Shown here: positions 25,105 to 34,297 of the stretch, in pieces
Layout: each line of letters begins with the position of its first letter
Numbering within the stretch: position 1 is the stretch's first letter
NCBI GenBank assembly: GCA_045542595.1
Contig: JAZQLI010000034.1
Location: forward strand, 1 to 56,236
Source of the DNA: Scatosoma sp045542595
GTDB lineage: Bacteria > Bacillota > Clostridia > Christensenellales > Borkfalkiaceae
Direction of reading: 5' to 3'
DNA length: 56,236 nucleotides
Notes under the pieces: generated by a model
Seen by the model: only the letters and a program-made list of their open reading frames with translations
What the model was told of the DNA's origin: nothing
Database searches by the model: none
Made by a program: the position numbers and the translations under genes

Positions 25105-27750
25105 TTAGGACCTAGGATTGCGGATGTTCGCTTGTGCCGCGGACAATCTTGCGATGGGCACGCGGTAAGGCGAGCAGGAAACGTAGGAAAGACCAATTTC
25201 GTGGCAGAACTCGATGGACGAAGGGTCGCCGCCGTGTTCACCGCAAATACCGCAGTGCATTTCAGGACGCGCCTTTCTACCGTTAGCAACCGCCATTTCC
25301 ATTAATTGACCAACACCCGTCGTATCCAAACGTGCGAACGGATCGGATTCGTAAATCTTGTTTGCGTAGTACGCAGGTAAGAACTTACCAGCGTCATCAC
25401 GCGAGAAGCCGAACGTCATTTGCGTCAAGTCGTTCGTACCGAAGCAGAAGAATTCCGCTTCCTTTGCGATTTCTTCCGCCGTCAAGCAAGCACGGGGAAT
25501 TTCAATCATAGTACCAACTTCATATTTGAGTTCAACGCCTGCCGCCGCGATAACTTCGTTCGCCGTCTTTACAACGATATCTTTAACGAACTTCAATTCT
25601 TTCGTTTCGCCCGTCAAAGGAATCATAATTTCGGGAACAATAGCCCAGTCGGGATGGTTCTTTTTCACGTTGATAGCCGCTTTGATAACCGCTTTCGTTT
25701 GCATAACCGCAATTTCGGGATAGGTTACGGTCAAACGGCAGCCACGGTGTCCCATCATAGGGTTGAATTCGTGCAAGGACGCGATAATATCCTTAATTTG
25801 AGCAACCGTCTTGTTTTGTGCTTTCGCCAAAGCCGCGATATCTTCTTCCGAAGTAGGAACGAATTCGTGAAGGGGCGGGTCAAGGAAACGAATGGTTACA
25901 GGATAACCGCCGAGTGCTTCAAACAAGCCTTCAAAGTCCGCTTGTTGCATAGGCTCGATTTTCGCAAGCGCTGCTTCTCTTTCTTCTACCGTATCCGAAC
26001 AAATCATTTCGCGGAACGCGCCGATTCTTGCAGGGTCGAAGAACATATGTTCCGTACGGCAAAGACCGATACCTTGCGCGCCGAACGCCACCGCTTGTTT
26101 TGCATCTTCCGGAGTATCCGCGTTCGTTCTTACGCCGAGTGCTTTATACTTATCCGCAAGTTCCATAATTCTTCCAAAGTAACCGGAGTTGGGGTCTGCA
26201 GGAACGGTTTTGATAAGCGTATCGTAGATGTTACCCGTAGAGCCGTCCAAGGAAAGCACGTCGCCTTCTTTGAAGATTTTTCCTGCGAGTTCGAACCACT
26301 TTTCTTCTTCGTGCATTTTAATATCGCCGCAACCGGATACACAGCACGTACCCATACCACGCGCAACAACCGCCGCGTGCGACGTTTGACCGCCGCGTAC
26401 CGTAAGGATACCTTGTGCATACTTCATACCTTCGATATCTTCAGGGGAAGTTTCCAAACGAACGAGAATAACGTTTTCGCCTTTCTTGCCTTCCACTACC
26501 GCGTCTTCTGCGGTGAATACAATTTTACCTGCCGCCGCACCGGGGGACGCCGCGATACCTTTACCAACTACGTTGTTCTTATCCGCGTCTTTAAGCGCTT
26601 TCGCGTCGAATTGCGGGTGCAGGAGCATATCCAAACTCTTCGCGTCGATTTGCATAAGTGCTTGTTCTTCGGTAATCATACCTTCGTCGATTAAATCGCA
26701 AGCAATTTTAATAGCCGCCGCAGCCGTTCTCTTACCGTTACGCGTTTGTAACATATACAATTTTCTGTCTTGAATGGTGAATTCCATATCTTGCATATCA
26801 CGGTAGTGATTTTCCAAGATATCGCAAACTTTCAAAAATTGTTCGTAAACTTCAGGGAATACTTCTTTCATTTGCGCGATAGGCATCGGCGTACGAACGC
26901 CGGCAACAACGTCTTCACCTTGCGCGTTGGTAAGGAATTCACCCATAAGTCCCTTTTCACCCGTTGCAGGGTTACGCGTAAACGCAACACCCGTACCGGA
27001 CGTTTCGCCCATATTACCGAACGCCATCATTTGTACGTTTACTGCAGTACCCCAGCTGTACGGGATATCGTGGTCCATACGATAGATGTTCGCACGGGGG
27101 TTGTCCCAAGAACGGAATACCGCTTTAACCGCTTCGAAAAGCTGTTCTTTGGGGTCGTTAGGGAATTCTTTACCGAGTTGCTTTTTATATTCGGCTTTGA
27201 ATTGATTTGCAAGTTCTTTCAAGTCGTTCGCGTCAAGCTCAACGTCTTGCGTAACGCCTTTCTTTTCTTTCATTTCGTCGATAAGTTTTTCGAAGTATTT
27301 TTTACCTACTTCCATAACGACGTCAGAGAACATTTGAATGAAACGACGATAGCAGTCCCAAGCCCAACGGGGATTGCCCGATTTCGCCGCGATGGTGTTT
27401 ACAACTTCTTCATTCAAACCAAGGTTCAAAATGGTATCCATCATACCGGGCATGGACGCACGCGCCCCCGAACGAACGGATACGAGCAAAGGATTTTCCT
27501 TGTCGCCGAATTTCATACCGCAGATGTTTTCCATCTTTTCAACGTATTGCATAATTTCCGCTTGAATGTCGGGATTGATTTGTCTGCCGTCTTCATAGTA
27601 CTGTGTACAAGCTTCTGTGGAAATGGTAAAACCTTGGGGTACGGGAAGACCGATGTTGGTCATTTCCGCAAGGTTTGCACCTTTACCGCCGAGAATCTCG
27701 CGCATCTTTGCATTGCCTTCCGTGAAGAGATAGCAATATTTTTTTGCCAT
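25105..27750 (-). CDS. ppdK: Pyruvate, phosphate dikinase
   Basis: The 881-residue full-length enzyme interconverts pyruvate, ATP and Pi with PEP, AMP and PPi, in glycolysis/gluconeogenesis of anaerobes. The N-terminal ATP-grasp domain shows GGKGANLAEM and VSVRSGARASMPGMM. The swivelling phosphohistidine domain has TVRGGQTSHAAVVARGMGT (catalytic His near 455). The C-terminal PEP/pyruvate TIM barrel has GLCRTEHMFF, FLDPPLHEF and the catalytic Cys region CGICGEHGGD (near 831). Length and residues match the Clostridium symbiosum enzyme. It stands alone between its promoter (27887-27915) and terminator. GGAGG lies about ten bases before ATG 27750. Confidence 0.97.
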   Translation of the reverse strand: MAKKYCYLFTEGNAKMREILGGKGANLAEMTNIGLPVPQGFTISTEACTQYYEDGRQINPDIQAEIMQYVEKMENICGMKFGDKENPLLVSVRSGARASMPGMMDTILNLGLNEEVVNTIAAKSGNPRWAWDCYRRFIQMFSDVVMEVGKKYFEKLIDEMKEKKGVTQDVELDANDLKELANQFKAEYKKQLGKEFPNDPKEQLFEAVKAVFRSWDNPRANIYRMDHDIPYSWGTAVNVQMMAFGNMGETSGTGVAFTRNPATGEKGLMGEFLTNAQGEDVVAGVRTPMPIAQMKEVFPEVYEQFLKVCDILENHYRDMQDMEFTIQDRKLYMLQTRNGKRTAAAAIKIACDLIDEGMITEEQALMQIDAKSLDMLLHPQFDAKALKDADKNNVVGKGIAASPGAAAGKIVFTAEDAVVEGKKGENVILVRLETSPEDIEGMKYAQGILTVRGGQTSHAAVVARGMGTCCVSGCGDIKMHEEEKWFELAGKIFKEGDVLSLDGSTGNIYDTLIKTVPADPNSGYFGRIMELADKYKALGVRTNADTPEDAKQAVAFGAQGIGLCRTEHMFFDPARIGAFREMICSDTVEEREAALAKIEPMQQADFEGLFEALGGYPVTIRFLDPPLHEFVPTSEEDIAALAKAQNKTVAQIKDIIASLHEFNPMMGHRGCRLTVTYPEIAVMQTKAVIKAAINVKKNHPDWAIVPEIMIPLTGETKELKFVKDIVVKTANEVIAAAGVELKYEVGTMIEIPRACLTAEEIAKEAEFFCFGTNDLTQMTFGFSRDDAGKFLPAYYANKIYESDPFARLDTTGVGQLMEMAVANGRKARPEMHCGICGEHGGDPSSIEFCHEIGLSYVSCSPYRVPIARLSAAQANIRNPRS

Positions 27751-27886
27751 AATGTTATTTCCTCCAAATTGAAATTTTTTTCTTATTTATCTTTGTTCTA
27801 TTGAAACCGTATTTTAAACGCAAAAAGCCCTTTCGTCGCCATTTTTATATAGGCGCGAAAGCATATTTATCTTTTCCGCACGTTCC

Positions 27887-27915
27887 ATTTTAATATAAAT
27901 TGCAAAAAATAGCAA
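27887..27915 (-). promoter_or_regulatory. ppdK promoter
   Basis: TTGCTA (27915-27910), 17 bp, TAAAAT (27892-27887) on the minus strand gives a leader of about 130 nt. The leader holds a small hairpin (CTTTCGCGCC/GGCGACGAAAG). The remainder of 27930-28020 is A/T-rich with no gene seen. Confidence 0.55.
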
Positions 27916-28026
27916 GTCTTTCACGCGCTCTTTTGCTATTTTTTCGGTATTTTTATAATTTTTTTCTATTTTTTTGTATTTTAAACCCCTTTAGGGTTTA
28001 TTGTAACCCATTTAACGCAAAAAATA

Positions 28027-28052
28027 AAACCGCCCGTACCAAAGGCGGTTTT
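28027..28052 (-). terminator. Terminator of the glycosyltransferase gene
   Basis: The AACCGCC/GGCGGTT stem with a nine-base loop is followed on the minus strand by TTTATTTTTTG, 32 bases past the stop at 28084. Confidence 0.8.
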
Positions 28053-28083
28053 GTATCTTTTAATCGTTCCTGAAATTTCCTAA

Positions 28084-29241
28084 TTATTTCACGTGAAACT
28101 TTTTATTGAGTTCTTCAAATAAAACGTCCGCGATCCCTTCGCCGCCGTAGCGCGACAAATCCACTTTGAAATTTTTTAATTTTTGGTATTCGTCGCTACC
28201 CTGCAGCGCACCTTTGATAAATTTCACGCATTTTTTTGCGTCGAAAATACGGATGGCACTCTTTACGTAGTTAACGTAATGCTCGGCAAGTAATTTTTCA
28301 ATGGTATTCGCCGAATGGGTAACGATAACGGGCACGCCGTAAAACGTCGGCTCCATCAGTCCGTTACCGCTTTTACCTAAGTACAAATCAGCAGAAGCAA
28401 TCATTTCCAACACGTTTTCGCAAAATCCGTACGGATAAAAGGACGTATTGCCTTTGCTCTTTTCTTGCTTGAGTTTTGTAAGCCGAGCGTGCATTTCGGG
28501 ATTTTTACCGCAAACGGCGATAATTGTGATGGGCAAATCTTCTTCCAAAAGCATTTCACAAAGCTTTTCGGTAAGCCCTACTCCATAGCCGCCTTCGGTA
28601 AGATAAACGGTGAATTTATCGTCGTGCCCTAGTTTTTGGCGCAACTTCTTTTTATCCCGTTCTACTTCAAACGCCGCTTGGCGAATGGCAAGCGGTACTA
28701 ATTTCATATTCTCTTCGCTGTACCGCTTTTTATATTTTAACGCAGCAGCGTACCCTTCGGGCATAGAAATCATACTCAAATCGCAAGGATATCGAAACAA
28801 GGCGTTGGCGTGTGCGTCGGGAATATACGTAACCGTGTACGGTTTATTTTTTAAATTTTCCGCGTAATAATTCGTCGCCCAGTGCGTGCTTACCACTACG
28901 TCGGGCTGCAATTCTTCCATATGCTGCATACAGTGTTGATATGCGCCCTTTATTACCTTTTTCATAACGAAATCGCTTGCAATTTTCGTACCGAATACGT
29001 TCATTGCCACAATGTTTAAATACCCGTAAAAATGGCATTTATTATACCAACGGACTTGTTGACAAAGCATTTGTTCAAATTGCTTCATCGGTTCGCTACC
29101 GCTTTCCGTATAGAAATTGCTTCGTATAATTTCAAAATATTCGCCGTATTTTTTCTCGAATGCGTCGCAAATGGAACGTTCGGTCATAATATGCCCAAAT
29201 CCTGCTTCTACAAACGGAAATACTACTCTGGGTTTACCCAT
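28084..29241 (-). CDS. GT28/MurG-like glycosyltransferase (diacylglycerol glycosyltransferase or MGDG synthase family)
   Basis: The 385-residue GT-B enzyme has the MGDG-synthase-type N-terminus (VVFPFVEAGFGHIMTERSI), VVSTHWATNYYAE, then a Rossmann half with YLTEGGYGVGL, a VCGKNPEMHARL stretch and the nucleotide-sugar motif SADLYLGKSGNGLMEPTFYG. Relatives (UgtP, MGDG synthase, MurG) move sugars onto lipids at the inner membrane face. Ligation of glucose or galactose to diacylglycerol is the best guess. No signal peptide or TM helix was seen, consistent with a peripheral protein. It has its own strong promoter and terminator. Confidence 0.75.
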   Translation of the reverse strand: MGKPRVVFPFVEAGFGHIMTERSICDAFEKKYGEYFEIIRSNFYTESGSEPMKQFEQMLCQQVRWYNKCHFYGYLNIVAMNVFGTKIASDFVMKKVIKGAYQHCMQHMEELQPDVVVSTHWATNYYAENLKNKPYTVTYIPDAHANALFRYPCDLSMISMPEGYAAALKYKKRYSEENMKLVPLAIRQAAFEVERDKKKLRQKLGHDDKFTVYLTEGGYGVGLTEKLCEMLLEEDLPITIIAVCGKNPEMHARLTKLKQEKSKGNTSFYPYGFCENVLEMIASADLYLGKSGNGLMEPTFYGVPVIVTHSANTIEKLLAEHYVNYVKSAIRIFDAKKCVKFIKGALQGSDEYQKLKNFKVDLSRYGGEGIADVLFEELNKKFHVK

Positions 29242-29284
29242 ATATTTCTCCTTAAAACGGCGAAACCGCCGTGTCTACTATAAT

Positions 29285-29313
29285 ATTATAGTAAAGCACG
29301 ACGATTTTGTCAA
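29285..29313 (-). promoter_or_regulatory. Consensus sigma-A promoter of the glycosyltransferase gene
   Basis: TTGACA (29313-29308), 17 bp, TATAAT (29290-29285) is a perfect match to both hexamers at optimal spacing. The -10 is inside a perfect 16-bp palindrome ACTATAATATTATAGT, which could serve as an operator. Confidence 0.85.
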
Positions 29314-29334
29314 GTATATTATTTCAATTCTCTA

Positions 29335-30795
29335 TTAGTCGCTTGCAAGCGCTACATTCGAGCCGTCGCGGAATTCCCCTACGTACGTTCCGTCGCCATT
29401 ATTCACACGCCTAAACGAACCTACAAGCCGCGCGGTAGAAGTAACCGCCGTCGCGTCCGCGTTATGCATACAGTATACGTAGTACCAACCGTTGCTATCC
29501 GCCACTCCGTTAAAGGTAAGCGTTGCCACTATATCCGATTGCACGATATACGACTGCGAATCGCGCGGATAATGTCGATAGGTAATATAGGAAGAATTGC
29601 AAAATGAAGTATTTGTGCCGCCGCCGTATTCGAACCACAGCCAATAATACAGCACCAAAATACCTATCGTACGGGTTGTCGGCATCAACTCCGCTGTGGC
29701 AGGCTGGTCGTATACGCTGGCGTACAGTTTTCCGTTTTCTTTCCCTACTCCGGCATAACCGCGCGTAAAGTGCAAGTTCGTAAACGGTTTTACAAATATT
29801 TCTTCTACGTAATTTTGTGCGGTGTGCGACGGGGAAAGCACGTTGTCAAACGCTTTCTTCATACAGTATTCCATTTGACTTTGCATACCGATATAATGGA
29901 AGTGCGTCGTATCGGGCGCGGCGTTTTCGTCAATGGTTATATAATCTTGCTCGCCCAACGTTACTTTACTGATATCGAAACCGATACAAGACGGTGGGGT
30001 AACGGAAACGCCCCATACCCCGTTCACGTACAAACTATTTTCTTCGAAAGCAATAGTAGAATTTTCTCCCCACCAAGTGTTCGCCGGCAAAATAATATGT
30101 AACGAATAATCGTAAATATATACCGTTTCCGTATCGTCTATCGTCATATAGCTCGTCAAGTTTTGGTAACTACTGATACCTTTCAAATACAAATCCACCT
30201 TTTTATCAGTAATTACCGTGCCGTGCGCCGCGTCAATATATTGCACCGCCGCAGGCTTCGTATCCGTTGCATGCGTACTCTCCGTCATATCACCGTTCCC
30301 AAGCGTGCCAAGTTCCACAGAGCCCATCAGTGCATAGATAATCCCCTGTAAAAAACTCGATTCAAAACGCACGACGTTATAAGCCGAAAAATCTAAACAA
30401 ACGACAAGATTGAGCGAAGAAGACGAATCGGAATTCACCTTCAAGCTACAAACGGAATGGTCGTATACGATAAAAGACAAAATACCTTCTTTTATCAAGT
30501 TATTGTGATATTTCTCTATGTTGGTAGCACGTATCGCGCTTAAATCTGCACTATCCGTTTCCAAAGCCAAATCATTGCCGCTAACTGTGGCATTTAAGCC
30601 GCAATTTACCAACGTTTGGCGTTGTAAGGTAAGTTCTTGTTTTTGATTACCCGTACCGATAAAAGAAATAAAGCCGTCGCCCGTATATCCAACGGCAGTT
30701 GCCGCAAACACCGAAAAACTGGTAGCAAAAAGGAGCATAATGAACGCCATTATGCCTGCAAAAATCATTTTGAGTTTTGCGCCCTTTCTCTTCAT
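29335..30795 (-). CDS. Secreted/surface protein, probable SipW-processed substrate
   Basis: The 486-residue protein has a signal sequence (MKRKGAKLKMIFAGIMAFIM to FAATAVGYTGDG). The region after the signal matches the start of the 31809-32465 protein (AATAVGYTGDGFISF against AATSIAYSGDGYFVL), as in TasA/CalY-type SipW substrates. The body is Thr/Ser/Tyr/Asn-rich with beta-strand-like repeats and no identifiable enzyme motif; it has few cysteines and no LPxTG anchor. It is last in the substrate-sipW-substrate cluster. A matrix fibre or surface adhesin role is inferred. Confidence 0.6.
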   Translation of the reverse strand: MKRKGAKLKMIFAGIMAFIMLLFATSFSVFAATAVGYTGDGFISFIGTGNQKQELTLQRQTLVNCGLNATVSGNDLALETDSADLSAIRATNIEKYHNNLIKEGILSFIVYDHSVCSLKVNSDSSSSLNLVVCLDFSAYNVVRFESSFLQGIIYALMGSVELGTLGNGDMTESTHATDTKPAAVQYIDAAHGTVITDKKVDLYLKGISSYQNLTSYMTIDDTETVYIYDYSLHIILPANTWWGENSTIAFEENSLYVNGVWGVSVTPPSCIGFDISKVTLGEQDYITIDENAAPDTTHFHYIGMQSQMEYCMKKAFDNVLSPSHTAQNYVEEIFVKPFTNLHFTRGYAGVGKENGKLYASVYDQPATAELMPTTRTIGILVLYYWLWFEYGGGTNTSFCNSSYITYRHYPRDSQSYIVQSDIVATLTFNGVADSNGWYYVYCMHNADATAVTSTARLVGSFRRVNNGDGTYVGEFRDGSNVALASD

Positions 30796-30819
30796 ACCTT
30801 TTCCGTTGTTTTTTGATTT

Positions 30820-31722
30820 CTATTTCGTGTGCTTCTTGCGCGAACGCTTGTCCGCACTTTTAAGCGTTTCGTTTGTTTGTTGCCTTTGCGCTATCACGTG
30901 CGCTTGCGTGGTAGCGTGTTGTTGTATCGCATACGCCGTAGCCGCTCTACCCACGCGACAAGCCACGCAAAATCCGCAAGTTTGGTTCATAGGGCAAGTT
31001 GCACAAGGGCAAACTCTGCAATCCCCCAAGCCCACAACGCCGTTCGCTCTACACGCAGTAGACGTGGCGGCAACCATAGGATACGGGGTTGTTGCCATTC
31101 TTGCCTTTGCCGCAATTTCCTTCGCCGCTTCTTCTTCGCCTATCTCCTTATACATTTCGATAAACAAACGTATAAATTCAATGGTAAATAGAACAAATAG
31201 CACAAAGCTGGGTACGACGATGGTAATGACTATTCCCCATGCTGACAACAAAAACTTTATCAGCATATTTGCCGTTTCAGGTAAAGGCACCGCTTCCCCC
31301 AAAACAAAATCTTCAGGTACGAAATATCCGTCATCGCGAAGATTGCTTGTCCCCTTGGTAAGATACGTTCTACGCCCAAGCTCGTCTTCGCCTACTTCGA
31401 TAATTTCGTGCACCCACACTTCTACAAGCTTTAAATCGACGTCTTTCGCCCGTTTCCCGTAATTATACGGTGTACGGTAAAACAAAATCACGTCGCCAAC
31501 GTCATAAAAATCGTTCGTCTTGTCCACGAATACGATATCGCCGCGTTCTAATCCGCTGGCTTTCATACTGCCCGACTGTACTACGCCAAACGTACGAAAA
31601 GTAGAACCGAACCGCCCGTCCGAAGTGATTACCGTCAGCGAAGCCGCCATACAAACGAAAATAATCAACCAGAAAAACAACTCTAAAAGCCAATGAAATG
31701 CGCCTTTGAGTCTTTCTATCAT
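30820..31722 (-). CDS. sipW: SipW-like signal peptidase I with unusual cysteine-rich C-terminus
   Basis: The 300-residue membrane protein starts at ATG 31722 (GAAAGGAAAAAT); the GTG at 31740 is less likely. An N-terminal TM helix (about 10-35) precedes QSGSMKASGLERGD, carrying the catalytic Ser of S26 peptidases. Then comes YDVGDVILFY and YLTKGTSN, where the second catalytic residue is expected. A second TM helix (about 155-185) follows. The C-terminal about 80 residues include nine cysteines in a short span (residues about 217-255, including CRVCPCATC and CGFCVACRVG), which is not normal for signal peptidases and looks metal-binding. It should cleave the two neighbouring secreted proteins. 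Confidence 0.8.
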   Translation of the reverse strand: MIERLKGAFHWLLELFFWLIIFVCMAASLTVITSDGRFGSTFRTFGVVQSGSMKASGLERGDIVFVDKTNDFYDVGDVILFYRTPYNYGKRAKDVDLKLVEVWVHEIIEVGEDELGRRTYLTKGTSNLRDDGYFVPEDFVLGEAVPLPETANMLIKFLLSAWGIVITIVVPSFVLFVLFTIEFIRLFIEMYKEIGEEEAAKEIAAKARMATTPYPMVAATSTACRANGVVGLGDCRVCPCATCPMNQTCGFCVACRVGRAATAYAIQQHATTQAHVIAQRQQTNETLKSADKRSRKKHTK

Positions 31723-31808
31723 ATTTTTCCTTTCAAACACCTATCGGGCAAACCGAAAAAATCGTTTTGCCCGATAGTTTTTATGTTCAATTATGTAAAA
31801 GATGTCTA

Positions 31809-32465
31809 TTATTCGGATACAGTGCTCGATGTCAATCTTTGTACGTTCAAACCGATGGTATACAAAGCTTCACTAAAGCCGTTTTCCAAGTTTTCTTCCG
31901 AACTAATTACGGAAAAATCTACCGACATCGTCAACGTTTGATGAGCAGGCAAAGTAACCCAGCCTTGCGCATCGGGAGTAACAACGCCGGCTACTGCCGT
32001 TTCCGTTTCGGTATCGAACAACGTATACGTAATATTTTCCATCAACAAATGCGTAGCGTCGCCTACCCCAGGGGTAAATTGCACTCTCAACGAAGCCGAA
32101 GGCATATCGTTTTGCACTGTAAACGTAAACGTATATACAGATTCTAAATCGGTAACCGTCAAATCAGGCAAATCAATAGTACCGCTATAAGGATCTGCTT
32201 CATCATCTAAAACGAATTCACCCGTAGCATCCCCGTCATTGTTTTGGTCGGGTATAGTGATTGCGTTTTGTCTTACGCCGTCCAAGCTGTATTCCCCGGT
32301 GATAGTAGCAGCAATTCTTTGCCCGGCTTTCAATACGAAATAACCGTCGCCAGAATACGCGATAGACGTTGCCGCCATAATACCGAAGCAGGTCATGCAA
32401 AGCGTTACAATCATTGCAACAAAGGTGGTAACGAGTTTTACTCTGCGTCTTGTTTTCGTCGTCAT
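31809..32465 (-). CDS. Secreted TasA/CalY-like protein, probable SipW substrate
   Basis: The 218-residue protein has a signal peptide (VKLVTTFVAMIVTLCMTC) and mature start around AATSIAYSGDGYF. The rest is a beta-rich domain with TFTFTVQNDMPSASLRVQF and LPAHQTLTMSVDF, similar in plan to TasA/camelysin proteins that build matrix fibres. No enzyme motif was seen. ATG 32465 follows AGGAGGT. It is the first gene of the sipW cluster and has a strong promoter with a 5' hairpin. Confidence 0.65.
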   Translation of the reverse strand: MTTKTRRRVKLVTTFVAMIVTLCMTCFGIMAATSIAYSGDGYFVLKAGQRIAATITGEYSLDGVRQNAITIPDQNNDGDATGEFVLDDEADPYSGTIDLPDLTVTDLESVYTFTFTVQNDMPSASLRVQFTPGVGDATHLLMENITYTLFDTETETAVAGVVTPDAQGWVTLPAHQTLTMSVDFSVISSEENLENGFSEALYTIGLNVQRLTSSTVSE

Positions 32466-32502
32466 AAAAATGACCTCCTACATAATAAAAATTTTTCCTT
32501 TT

Positions 32503-32559
32503 TTAATAGTATAACTATTAAGTGATTTTTATTATAAACGCATATTTCTCGTTTGTCAA
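32503..32559 (-). promoter_or_regulatory. Promoter of the sipW cluster with 5' end palindrome
   Basis: TTGACA (32559-32554), 17 bp, TATAAT (32536-32531) is full consensus. A perfect 8-bp arm palindrome (TTAATAGT-ATA-ACTATTAA, 32503-32521) lies at about +3 to +21 and may be an operator or a 5' stabilising hairpin. Confidence 0.8.
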
Positions 32560-32630
32560 GCCTTTTTTATCAAATTTTTTAGTTAAAAGATATATTTCTC
32601 TCATAAAAATATTTATCTCAAATTTTGACA

Positions 32631-32665
32631 AAAAAAGCCACCGCAAGCGACAACGCTTGCAGTGG
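32631..32665 (-). terminator. Terminator after the Mrr-like gene
   Basis: The 12-bp stem CCACCGCAAGCG/CGCTTGCAGTGG (one mismatch) with an ACAA loop is followed on the minus strand by CTTTTTTT. It closes the long recO operon. Confidence 0.85.
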
Positions 32666-32678
32666 TTTTTCTTACTTT

Positions 32679-34205
32679 TTAAAAAATATGAAACAGTGCT
32701 TTTTCGCTCGAAAGCAGGTTTTCGTCCAAAGCCCACTCTCCGTTCTTTTTGATAATGCCAAATTCGCATTCCTTTGCCGTTTCGTATAAATCCGCGCCGT
32801 CGTAACCGATAAATTTATCCGACGTATCTTCCAGCATACGCTTCGCTTCAGGGGTAAACCGCGACGTAGTGATAAAAATACCCCTACAATGCTGTTTCCC
32901 TTCCTTGGCTTGACGGTATACGCACGCGCCGATAAATTGTTGCAACAACGTTTCGCCCACCGTCCACAAGCGTTCGTCCCCTTTATCGGGGTCCCAGTTC
33001 TTCGCTTGTATGTAGATGGTTTCTCTAAACCCTAACCTATCCGTAAGCTCTATTTCCCCGTCGATACCGCCGTCGTGGTCGCCGCCCGAAATTTTCAAAC
33101 TCTCCAACCGTCTACCGTTTCTACGGGAGTATTTTTCCAGCAGATATACCGAATAATATTCGAAATAATCGCCGCCCAACTTATGCAACCGTTTCAAAAA
33201 GGCTTCCTGTAATTTTTCGTCCGCCGTTTTGGGCTTGTTTACCGTGCGCGGCTTTACGCTCGATTGCGATTTCACAGGCTGTTTCTCCTGCTTTTTAACC
33301 GCCGTTTTCGGCGCCGACTGTTCCGTCGGTTTCACGGGCGCTTTTTCCACCTGTTTTACTTCCGTTTTTACGGGCGCAACCGACTTTTCTTCTTTCAGCT
33401 CGTCCTTTTTTTCGTCTCTTTTTTCTTCTTTTTTCGCCGTTTTTACTTCCCCGAACAAAAAGCTCATATCCATTACTACGGGTTGCGATTGTTCGGCTTG
33501 TACCGTTTGCCCCACGGGCGCGTTTTCCGATGCTTCCCCCGCCTTTTCTACAGGCTTTTCTTCCGTGATTTCTACGGGCGTTGCGGTTATTTCTTCTGTC
33601 TTGTCTTCCGCTTTCGCCTTGGCTTTTCTACCGCGTTTTTTAGGCTCTTTTTCAGGAATGGGCTCAGGCGCGGTTTCAGGAGTTATCGGCGCTACGGGCG
33701 CGATAGGTTGTAAAGGCGCGGCAGGAAGCGGCGCGGTTTTTTCTTCTGTTTTTGCCGTTTCGCTCTTTTTCTTCGTTGCGCGTTTGGCTTTGGGTTTTTC
33801 TTCCTGCATCTCGCTCTCTTTCGCGCTTTCTTCCTTTACCGATTTTTTCGCGGTTTTCTTTGCCTTTTTGGGCTGTTCCACCGCTTCCGTTTTAGGGAGT
33901 TCGTCTACTTTCAACGCGTACACGCCCCCGTCGAATTGTACTTCGTTTTCCTTTTTCATAACGTCGAGTACCGAACCGATACGCCCCTTTACGTCGTTGG
34001 GGTTTTCGGTGTCTTCGCCGCTAAAGAGTGCGGCGTACGTCTTTGCCGCTTCGTCAATTAAATCGTTGCTCTTCATTGACGATTTCGTCAATAATTCTTT
34101 AATAAGTTTTTTAGTGGCGTCCTTCTTTTCCGCCCGCGTAACTACGGGCTTTACCGCCGTTTCCGTTTTATTTTCCGTTTTGTTTTCCGTTTTGTTTTTC
34201 GCCAT
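32679..34205 (-). CDS. Mrr-like restriction endonuclease domain on a long low-complexity protein
   Basis: The 508-residue protein has three parts. Residues about 25-110 may be a winged helix (LIKELLTKSSMKSNDLIDEA to FDGGVYAL). Residues 110-330 are a Lys/Glu/Ala/Pro-rich disordered linker. Residues about 335-490 are an Mrr_cat domain with GDYFEYYSVYLLEKY, GGDHDGGIDGEIEL (catalytic Asp), YIQAKNW (Q-x-K) and GIFITTSRFTPEA. Mrr enzymes cut modified DNA. It lies just after recO in a core operon and not in a defence island, so a housekeeping DNA function is possible. The start lacks a clear ribosome site. Confidence 0.75.
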   Translation of the reverse strand: MAKNKTENKTENKTETAVKPVVTRAEKKDATKKLIKELLTKSSMKSNDLIDEAAKTYAALFSGEDTENPNDVKGRIGSVLDVMKKENEVQFDGGVYALKVDELPKTEAVEQPKKAKKTAKKSVKEESAKESEMQEEKPKAKRATKKKSETAKTEEKTAPLPAAPLQPIAPVAPITPETAPEPIPEKEPKKRGRKAKAKAEDKTEEITATPVEITEEKPVEKAGEASENAPVGQTVQAEQSQPVVMDMSFLFGEVKTAKKEEKRDEKKDELKEEKSVAPVKTEVKQVEKAPVKPTEQSAPKTAVKKQEKQPVKSQSSVKPRTVNKPKTADEKLQEAFLKRLHKLGGDYFEYYSVYLLEKYSRRNGRRLESLKISGGDHDGGIDGEIELTDRLGFRETIYIQAKNWDPDKGDERLWTVGETLLQQFIGACVYRQAKEGKQHCRGIFITTSRFTPEAKRMLEDTSDKFIGYDGADLYETAKECEFGIIKKNGEWALDENLLSSEKALFHIF

Positions 34206-34297
34206 ATTTTTATTTCGGCGTGGGAACGTACGCCGCTTATTTCCTTTTCGTTATTTCGTTTCTTTTTTGTTCCCTTGCCCTTTACGGATACGTACGT

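Noticed and set aside
25420..26694. 424-codon open frame on the plus strand inside ppdK
   Set aside because: It is antisense to a fully conserved ppdK, has no family-like motifs and no ribosome site; it reflects codon bias.
26770..27804. 344-codon plus-strand frame opposite ppdK
   Set aside because: Same reason: a shadow of the coding strand, composition rich in Phe/Arg/His and no motif.
30740..31462. 240-codon plus-strand frame opposite sipW
   Set aside because: Antisense to sipW with its TM helices and cysteine cluster; no ribosome site or family match.
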